64,000 nt of DNA. It comes from an uncultured Alphaproteobacteria bacterium. GTDB taxonomy: Bacteria; Pseudomonadota; Alphaproteobacteria; HIMB59. The stretch covers positions 1 through 64,000 of the forward strand of contig CABZCN010000003.1 of NCBI GenBank assembly GCA_902524245.1, in the 5' to 3' direction. The notes under the pieces are model-generated. The model saw only the letters and a list, made by a program, of their open reading frames with translations, ran no database searches and was not told where the DNA came from. Below, one piece after another: positions 58,481 to 64,000 of this stretch. A program made the translations under genes and the position numbers. Every line of letters starts with the position of its first letter. The first letter of the stretch is position 1.

Positions 58481-59902
58481 CTAATTTGATGCATTTTTTT
58501 CAATTCCCAAGAATTTGGTGTATTTATCATCAAAGTATAGTTCAATCTTACCAGTTGGGCCATTTCTTTGTTTTGCAACAATTAATTCAGCCTTATTAAA
58601 AACCTCTTCATTTCTATCTTTCCAAGAGTCGTGTTTCTTCTGATATGACTCTTGAGTCTCATCAGCACCTCTTGTTGGCTCATTTCTCTGCAAGTAGTAA
58701 CTTTCTCTATATATAAACATGACTACATCTGCATCTTGCTCGATGCTCCCTGACTCTCTTAAATCAGATAGTAAAGGTCTTTTATCATCTCTATTTTCTA
58801 CTTGACGAGAAAGCTGAGAAAGCGAGATAACAGGTAAATCAAATTCTTTTGCAAGTTGTTTTAAATTTCTTGTAATTTCAGATAGCTCATTAACTCTATT
58901 ATCCCTATTACTCTCAGGTTTTAATAATTGCAGATAATCAATTAAAACTAGTTTGATGTTGTAGTTATTTTTATATCTTCGAAGTTTAGACCTTAATTCT
59001 GATACAGTTAAATTTGGACTATCATCAAAAAAAAAATTTAAATTATTAATTTCTTTGTAAGTATTTTGAAGTTCAAGAGAGTCTTTTTCATTGAGTTCAC
59101 CTTTTCGAAGTTTATCGCTGGGTATCTTTGATTGTTCAGCTAGAATTCTCAAGCCAATTTGTTCAGCTGACATTTCTAATGAGAACATTACAACAGAACC
59201 TTCTTCTTGTTCTTGAGAAAAATATTTAGAAGCATTAAAAGCTATATTAGTTGCAAGAGCAGTTTTTCCCATTGATGGTCTTCCGGCAAGAATAATAAGG
59301 TCAGAGTTTTGTAATCCTCCCAACATGTTGTCTAAATCCACAAAACCTGAAATAATTCCTGAATACTTTCCTTTTTTTTTAAATGCCCTTTCAACTAGTT
59401 GAAGAGACGCTTTGGTGACAGACGCAAAATTTCTAAATTCGTAATTCTCTTTTTTTAAATTAGATAGATCAAATAATTTTTTTTCAAGATCTAAAAAAAT
59501 ATCTTTAATATTATTTGACGTCTCAAATGTTGTTGATTCATTATTTTTATTTTGTGTAATCTTGAAAAGCTCTCTTCTTAAATATAATTCTTGAAGAGTT
59601 TCTAAGTAATTTGAAAAAACATCCTTTGAAAAAACTATTTGATCTATTTGTAATGATAAGTCCTTATGTGTCTTAGATTGAATATCAGGAATATAGTTTT
59701 TAATTGTATCAATAGAGATATTTTTCTGTGATTTATGAAAATCCTCAAGCACATTAAATATTTTTAAATTTTCTATATTTGCAAATAAAGAATTATCCAA
59801 ATATTCGTAATGTGTATCAATTAATTCTGGGTGCTTAAGCAGGTATGCAATAACAATAATTTCAATATCATTGTCTTTCAAACTATCAAAAGTCTTTTGC
59901 AT
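58481..59902 (-). CDS. dnaB: Replicative DNA helicase DnaB
   Basis: 473-aa hexameric helicase. N-terminal helical domain (about residues 1-150), then the RecA-like motor with Walker A AGRPSMGKTALA, Walker B VLIDYLQLL, SLEMSAEQIGLR, and the H4-type SQLSRQVENR. An Asp/Glu-rich SIEQDADVVMFIYRES segment and VAKQRNGPTGKIEL close the core. No intein is visible. It follows rplI on the minus strand with a 39-base gap. Confidence 0.97.
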   Translation of the reverse strand: MQKTFDSLKDNDIEIIVIAYLLKHPELIDTHYEYLDNSLFANIENLKIFNVLEDFHKSQKNISIDTIKNYIPDIQSKTHKDLSLQIDQIVFSKDVFSNYLETLQELYLRRELFKITQNKNNESTTFETSNNIKDIFLDLEKKLFDLSNLKKENYEFRNFASVTKASLQLVERAFKKKGKYSGIISGFVDLDNMLGGLQNSDLIILAGRPSMGKTALATNIAFNASKYFSQEQEEGSVVMFSLEMSAEQIGLRILAEQSKIPSDKLRKGELNEKDSLELQNTYKEINNLNFFFDDSPNLTVSELRSKLRRYKNNYNIKLVLIDYLQLLKPESNRDNRVNELSEITRNLKQLAKEFDLPVISLSQLSRQVENRDDKRPLLSDLRESGSIEQDADVVMFIYRESYYLQRNEPTRGADETQESYQKKHDSWKDRNEEVFNKAELIVAKQRNGPTGKIELYFDDKYTKFLGIEKNASN

Positions 59903-59941
59903 TTAATGTAAGTTATTTATAAATTTAAAAAAAAGATAGTC

Positions 59942-60400
59942 CTAGGAAGAACTTTTCGGGGATAAGATCTCAATATCAAGTGAACAATTCACTTCGGGAT
60001 GTAAATCTATATCTACTGTGTACTCACCAGTAGATTTTATTTTGTTACCAAGCTTTATAAACTTCTTTTGAATATTAACGTCGTTTTCACTTAAAAAGGT
60101 AACTATATCCCCTACATTTATTGATCCATACAGCTCACCGTTTTCTTTAGCAGCTATTTCTTTGTAAAATTTCAATTTATTAATTTTTTGTGCTGTTTCA
60201 TTTGCTAGAGACTTATTCTCATTGTCCTTTTCTAAAAGACTCTTTTCCAAATTCTTTATTTCCTCAATATTTTGCTTAGTTGCAAATTTAGCTTTACCAG
60301 TGGGTATTAGGTAGTTTCTTGCATATCCATCTTTGACCGAGACAACTGAACCAATCTCCCAATTTTTTTTGAATTTTTCTAAAACAACAACTTTAGTCAT
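59942..60400 (-). CDS. rplI: 50S ribosomal protein L9
   Basis: 152-aa L9 with the usual two domains. The N-terminal domain has VVVLEKFKKNWEIGSVVSVKDGYARNYLIPTGKA (in part: VVSVKDGYARNYLIP), the L9 hallmark; a lysine-rich connecting helix follows, then the C-terminal domain with GELYGSINVGDI. Four bases after the rpsR stop, the standard order. Confidence 0.97.
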   Translation of the reverse strand: MTKVVVLEKFKKNWEIGSVVSVKDGYARNYLIPTGKAKFATKQNIEEIKNLEKSLLEKDNENKSLANETAQKINKLKFYKEIAAKENGELYGSINVGDIVTFLSENDVNIQKKFIKLGNKIKSTGEYTVDIDLHPEVNCSLDIEILSPKSSS

Positions 60401-60404
60401 AGGC

Positions 60405-60593
60405 TTATATTAATGATAAGAACCTAGCTTGTTTTATAGCCTTAGTTATTCTAGTGTGTATTGATCTAGACATATTGGTAACTCTTTGAGGAATTATTTT
60501 ACCATTATCATTAGTAAATTTTTTAAGGATATGTGTATGCTTATAGTCAAGCTTCATTAATTCTTGGCTTGAAATATTTAAATTTTTTTTCAT
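60405..60593 (-). CDS. rpsR: 30S ribosomal protein S18
   Basis: 62-aa S18, shorter than the roughly 75 aa of E. coli because its N-terminal basic/Cys-containing region is reduced. The core LDYKHTHILKKFTNDNGKI, ITPQR-like IIPQRVTNMSRSIHTRI and the end IKQARFLSLI fit the family. It has a Shine-Dalgarno (AAGGA) and overlaps rpsF by one base, the normal rpsF-rpsR-rplI operon. Confidence 0.93.
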   Translation of the reverse strand: MKKNLNISSQELMKLDYKHTHILKKFTNDNGKIIPQRVTNMSRSIHTRITKAIKQARFLSLI

Positions 60594-60922
60594 TAATTGT
60601 CCTTATTTACTTGAGGAGTAACTTCTTCAAGTTCGTTAAATGATTTAGTTATAAGAAAGCGTAGACAGTCTGTATTAAATTTTAGAAAGCTATCAAGTTT
60701 TTTTGGGAAATCAGCTGATGCATTAAAGCGCATAAATTTGAAGGAGCCCTTAGAATATTTATTAATTGTAGACTTTAAATTTTTAATACCCCAGTCCTCT
60801 CTATATCCAATAGAGACATTATTTTCAGAAAAAAATTGATCAATAGAAGTGTTAAGACTTTTCAACTGATCATTAGCAAGGTCAGGTTTTACTATAATTG
60901 TTGTCTCATATATGTTAGTCAT
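60593..60922 (-). CDS. rpsF: 30S ribosomal protein S6
   Basis: 109-aa S6 that forms a dimer with S18 on the small subunit. YETTIIVKPDLANDQLKSL, WGIKNLKSTINKYSKGSFKFMRFNA (in part) and FLITKSFNELE are the S6 pattern. First gene of the minus-strand block; only 32 bases separate its start from the divergent fabD gene. Confidence 0.93.
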   Translation of the reverse strand: MTNIYETTIIVKPDLANDQLKSLNTSIDQFFSENNVSIGYREDWGIKNLKSTINKYSKGSFKFMRFNASADFPKKLDSFLKFNTDCLRFLITKSFNELEEVTPQVNKDN

Positions 60923-60954
60923 GTAAAAAGAGTGTCTATAGATATAATTTAACT

Positions 60955-61863
60955 ATGTCAAATAAAAATCTTTCTTTGCTATTTACAGGTCAAGGCTCCC
61001 AATTTTCTGAAATGGGCATTGATTTTGTTAATAAATATGATTGGGTCAAAGAGAGGTACTCTATAAGTTCAAAAATACTGGGATATGATTTATTAGAAGC
61101 TCAAAAAGATCCTAAACTTTTAAATTTAACACAGTACAGCCAACCAATGATTTTTGTTTATAGTTCAATTATAATTGACCTTTGTAGAGATTTTTTACAA
61201 AAGAATTATTCAAAAATAATAATGGCTGGTCATTCTTTGGGTGAGTATTGCGCTTTGTATTTTGCACAGACTTTAGATTTTGAGGATATGCTTGAAGTAG
61301 TTAAATGTCGAGGAGACTCAATGTCAATTGTATCAGATCCCGATAAATATTTAATGTATGCAATTTTGAAAAAAGAAGATTTTAAAATTGATTTAAATAT
61401 GTTTGGAAATGGAGTTTATTTAGCTAATCTCAATTCTGATAGACAAGTTGTCATATGTGGACTGAAAGATATAGTAAATAAATTTAAAGAACAAAATCCT
61501 ATAGGTAAATATATACCTTTAAATGTTTCAGCCCCATTCCATTCTGATTTAATGAGAGATAGCTCAAAAATATTTAATGAAAAAATTGAAGACATTTTAT
61601 TCAAAAAAATTAATTTAGACTTAATTTCTAATCATAAATTAATCAATTATAAAAATATTTCAGAAAAAGATTATATTAATCAGTTATCACTTCAGATTCA
61701 TTCTCCAGTAATGTGGTCAGACACTATAGAATACATTTTGCAAAATGAAATTGATACATTTATAGAAATTGGACCAAAAAAAACATTATTAAACTTTTTA
61801 CCAAAAGACTTTCAAGGTGATAAAAAATTGTTTAGTAACATTGAGGACATTCAACATGTTTGA
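60955..61863 (+). CDS. fabD: Malonyl-CoA:ACP transacylase
   Basis: Loads malonyl groups onto ACP for fatty acid synthesis. 302 aa. LLFTGQGSQFSEMG near the N-terminus, active-site Ser94 in AGHSLGEYCA, catalytic His in VSAPFHSDLM and GPKKTLLNFL near the end. The stop overlaps the start of fabG. First gene of fabD-fabG-acpP-fabF, the standard bacterial order. Confidence 0.95.
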   Translation: MSNKNLSLLFTGQGSQFSEMGIDFVNKYDWVKERYSISSKILGYDLLEAQKDPKLLNLTQYSQPMIFVYSSIIIDLCRDFLQKNYSKIIMAGHSLGEYCALYFAQTLDFEDMLEVVKCRGDSMSIVSDPDKYLMYAILKKEDFKIDLNMFGNGVYLANLNSDRQVVICGLKDIVNKFKEQNPIGKYIPLNVSAPFHSDLMRDSSKIFNEKIEDILFKKINLDLISNHKLINYKNISEKDYINQLSLQIHSPVMWSDTIEYILQNEIDTFIEIGPKKTLLNFLPKDFQGDKKLFSNIEDIQHV

Positions 61864-62566
61864 TAATAAAAAATTATTAGTGACTGGTGGAACTGGCTCT
61901 ATTGGAGGTTCAATATGCCAATACTTTAATAAAAATGGTTGTCAAGAAATTTACTCAACAACCACAGATATTAGTAAAGTGAAACCAGACCAAGATTATA
62001 TAAGATTTAGTGAATTAAATCTTAATAATATTGAAAACACAAATTTAGATGACATTTTTGACTTTGATATTGATTATCTTGTTCTAAATGCAGGGCTTAA
62101 TAGAGATAATATTTTTTTGAGAATGTCTCCTGAGGAATGGAATAATGTTATAAATGTAAATTTAAACTCATCTTTTCATTTACTTAAACATTTTACTAAA
62201 AAAATGGTTAAAAAAAGGTTTGGTAGAGTTGTATTTATATCATCTGTCGTAGCTCATACTGGTAATCCAGGTCAAGTAAATTACTCAGCATCCAAAGCTG
62301 CTATTTCAGGAATGGTTAAAAGTCTTGCTTTGGAATTGTCAACTAGAAATATTACAGTTAACAGTGTGGCACCAGGATTTATTCAATCTAATATGACTGA
62401 TAAGTTAAATGATGGCCAAAAAAACGCCATTTTAGAACGTATACCTATGAAAAAACTGGGTAATGCTAGTGATATAGCAAAAGTAGTAGGTTTTTTATGC
62501 TCTGAAAACGCTGATTATATTACAGGACAAACCTTGCATGTAAATGGTGGTCTAGCGTTAATTTAA
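61856..62566 (+). CDS. fabG: 3-oxoacyl-[ACP] reductase
   Basis: NADPH-dependent SDR of about 236 aa. I chose ATG 61856 (MFDNKKLLVTGGTGSIGGS); an upstream in-frame ATG at 61817 would lie deep in fabD. Cofactor motif TGGTGSIG, NAG at 78-80, and catalytic Ser130, Tyr143, Lys147 (YSASK) are all kept, unlike in the SDR-like protein at 54523. NSVAPGFIQSNMT and GQTLHVNGG complete the family signature. Confidence 0.95.
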   Translation: MFDNKKLLVTGGTGSIGGSICQYFNKNGCQEIYSTTTDISKVKPDQDYIRFSELNLNNIENTNLDDIFDFDIDYLVLNAGLNRDNIFLRMSPEEWNNVINVNLNSSFHLLKHFTKKMVKKRFGRVVFISSVVAHTGNPGQVNYSASKAAISGMVKSLALELSTRNITVNSVAPGFIQSNMTDKLNDGQKNAILERIPMKKLGNASDIAKVVGFLCSENADYITGQTLHVNGGLALI

Positions 62567-62582
62567 TTATTTGAATATTAAC

Positions 62583-62621
62583 TATAATGTGGTACGAACT
62601 TTTAAATTTATTACTAAGAGG
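62583..62621 (+). promoter_or_regulatory. Probable acpP -10 box and ribosome binding site
   Basis: A perfect TATAAT at 62583-62588 in the 63-base gap after fabG and a good Shine-Dalgarno AAGAGG at 62616-62621, nine bases before the ATG. No clear -35 is seen 17 bases upstream. Extra promoter for the highly expressed acyl carrier protein would be expected here. Confidence 0.45.
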
Positions 62622-62629
62622 TTTATAAA

Positions 62630-62866
62630 ATGAGCGATATTGAAGAAAGAGTTAAAAAAATTGTAGTTGAACATTTAGGTGTTGAAGAGTCCAAAATTCA
62701 GAGCGACTCTAAATTTATTGATGATTTAGGTGCAGACAGTTTAGATACAGTTGAACTTGTTATGGCGTTTGAAGAAGAATTTGGTTGCGAAATACCAGAT
62801 GATGCTGCAGAAAAAATAGTCACACTCAAAGATGCAGTTACTTATCTGTCAGCTAATTCAAATTAA
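62630..62866 (+). CDS. acpP: Acyl carrier protein
   Basis: 78-aa acidic carrier protein. Phosphopantetheine attaches to Ser37 in [20 protein letters not shown] (in part). The length, helix II acidic residues and position between fabG and fabF are standard. It is far less lysine-rich than its neighbours, as expected. Confidence 0.98.
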   Translation: MSDIEERVKKIVVEHLGVEESKIQSDSKFIDDLGADSLDTVELVMAFEEEFGCEIPDDAAEKIVTLKDAVTYLSANSN

Positions 62867-62884
62867 TTTTAGAAATTATATCAA

Positions 62885-64000
62885 TTGAGGCGAGTAGTAG
62901 TTACCGGACTTGGAACAATTAATCCATTAGGTAATAATGTAAACTCCTCATGGAACTCTCTTATTGAGTCTAATAGTGGAATATCAAAAATTACTAAGTT
63001 TAATGTTGATAACTATCCATGCAAGATTGCTGGTCTAATAGAGGATACAGAAATAAATGAAGAAATTGTCAGCACTAGAGACCAAAGAAAAATAGATAGA
63101 TTTATTATTTTAGGTTTAATTGCTGCAGATGAAGCAATCAAAGACTCTGGTTTCGTGTCTCAAAATGAAAGTTCTTACAGATTTGGAGTTATGGTTGGGT
63201 CTGGAATAGGTGGACTAGATACCATTTACAAGAACTCTTCAATTTTAGATAATCAAGGAATAAGAAAAATCTCACCTTTTTTTATTCCATCATCTCTCAT
63301 AAATTTATTATCAGGCCATATTTCTATAAAGTATAATCTTAAAGGCCCAAACAGCTCTCCTGTAACAGCATGTGCTACTGGCACTCATGCAATAGGGGAC
63401 TCTTTTACATTAATTAAAAATAATAAAGCTGACTTAATGGTTTGCGGAGGTGCTGAAGCAGCAATATGTCCTTTGGGTATCTCAGGCTTTTCTGCAGCTA
63501 GAGCTCTTTGTGATACATTTAACGAAAATCCAGAGAAAGGTTCGAGACCTTGGGACAGAGACAGATCAGGTTTTGTTATGGGAGAGGGTGCTGGAGTTTT
63601 AGTGCTTGAGGAATATGAGCATGCAAAACAAAGGAATGCAAAAATTTACGGAGAGGTGAAAGGATATGGAATGTCAGGTGATGCCTATCATATTACTAAG
63701 CCCTCCGAAGATGGTAATGGTGGTTTTAGAGCCATGGAAATGGCTTTGCAGGAGTCTTTACTTAATGCTGAAGACATTGGTTATATAAATGCTCATGGAA
63801 CATCAACTCCAGTTGGAGATATCATCGAACTGTCTGCAGTTGAAAAATTATTTGGATCTAATAAAGATTTATTTATGAGTTCAAATAAATCTGCAATTGG
63901 TCATTTGTTGGGAGCTGCAGGAGCTGTCGAAGCAGTATTTTCATTTAAATCTCTTGAAACTAAAACCCTTCCACCAACTTTGAATCTTGATAACCCTAGT
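62885..64000 (+). CDS. fabF: Beta-ketoacyl-ACP synthase II, 3'-truncated by window end
   Basis: Condensing enzyme that extends acyl-ACP with malonyl-ACP. The start is TTG at 62885 (MRRVVVTGLGTINPLGNN), 18 bases after acpP, and the frame is open to the end of the window (about 372 residues). The active-site Cys is in TACATGTHAIGDS, one catalytic His in NAHGTSTPVGD, and the second His in SAIGHLLGAAGAVEA. GGAEAAICPLGISGF and MGEGAGVLVLEEYEHA match FabF rather than FabB. The C-terminal end lies outside. Confidence 0.95.
   Translation, partial: MRRVVVTGLGTINPLGNNVNSSWNSLIESNSGISKITKFNVDNYPCKIAGLIEDTEINEEIVSTRDQRKIDRFIILGLIAADEAIKDSGFVSQNESSYRFGVMVGSGIGGLDTIYKNSSILDNQGIRKISPFFIPSSLINLLSGHISIKYNLKGPNSSPVTACATGTHAIGDSFTLIKNNKADLMVCGGAEAAICPLGISGFSAARALCDTFNENPEKGSRPWDRDRSGFVMGEGAGVLVLEEYEHAKQRNAKIYGEVKGYGMSGDAYHITKPSEDGNGGFRAMEMALQESLLNAEDIGYINAHGTSTPVGDIIELSAVEKLFGSNKDLFMSSNKSAIGHLLGAAGAVEAVFSFKSLETKTLPPTLNLDNPS

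Overview
The window is a 64 kb stretch of a very AT-rich, tightly packed chromosome from an alphaproteobacterium, most likely a free-living, genome-streamlined marine lineage. The class assignment rests on the 16S gene (alphaproteobacterial start and the GUAGAUAUU type of mid-gene signature), the rRNA order 16S-tRNA-Ile-tRNA-Ala-23S-5S, small alphaproteobacterial families (DUF3553, probable DUF2794) and typical alphaproteobacterial gene neighbours (Sua5 beside a GlcD-type flavoprotein; purB-C-S-Q-L-bolA-grxD; rpsF-rpsR-rplI-dnaB; cvpA-purF-SDR). Streamlining is inferred from gaps of a few bases, stop/start overlaps, convergent genes whose 3' ends overlap, shortened proteins and a lack of mobile elements. 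I could not fix the order or genus from sequence alone.

Layout. 1-7.4 kb is a polyamine module: N-carbamoylputrescine amidase (cut by the window edge), a putrescine-type ABC importer (binding protein, ATPase, two permeases) with an internal terminator after the binding protein, and on both strands gamma-glutamylputrescine synthetase and oxidase. 7.4-9.6 kb carries a GlcD-type FAD oxidase and the t6A enzyme TsaC/Sua5. 9.6-22.7 kb is a plus-strand run: glmU-glmS, an unrecognised 425-aa protein, class II DAHP synthase, a nicotinate phosphoribosyltransferase-like gene, gltX, cysS, citramalate synthase, a SPOUT rRNA/tRNA methyltransferase, rpsD and a TPR protein closed by a clear terminator. 22.7-29.8 kb is a minus-strand purine block (purB-purC-purS-purQ-purL) with sfsA and map upstream and bolA and grxD downstream.

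29.8-36.3 kb holds a CinA-like gene, tandem elongator and initiator tRNA-Met genes, and one complete rRNA operon with a candidate promoter, boxA and visible processing stems for 16S and 23S, then a small YdhR-like gene and tRNA-Leu. 36.3-39.4 kb (minus) is DUF3553-moaA-nadK plus an orphan exported solute-binding-like protein. 39.4-50.2 kb has recA, alaS, icd, the phosphatidylethanolamine pair psd-pssA and a two-gene RND efflux pump. 50.2-54.5 kb has rlmE, a DUF2794-like protein, a thioredoxin-fold protein and a reduced yfgM-bamB-der cluster. 54.5-60.9 kb (minus) is rpsF-rpsR-rplI-dnaB-mlaE-mlaF-cvpA-purF followed by a degenerate SDR-like protein. 60.9-64 kb (plus) is fabD-fabG-acpP-fabF, with fabF cut by the window end.

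Almost all of this is core metabolism and information processing. I found no CRISPR array, insertion sequence, prophage, toxin-antitoxin pair or defence system, and no convincing new multi-gene system. The points most worth a second look are eroded versions of known proteins (Der with a lost G4 motif, an SDR that has lost its cofactor and catalytic residues, a reduced YfgM-like protein), two unplaced proteins (12744-14021 and 36321-37421) and an initiator tRNA with an A29-U41 pair in place of the usual G29-C41.
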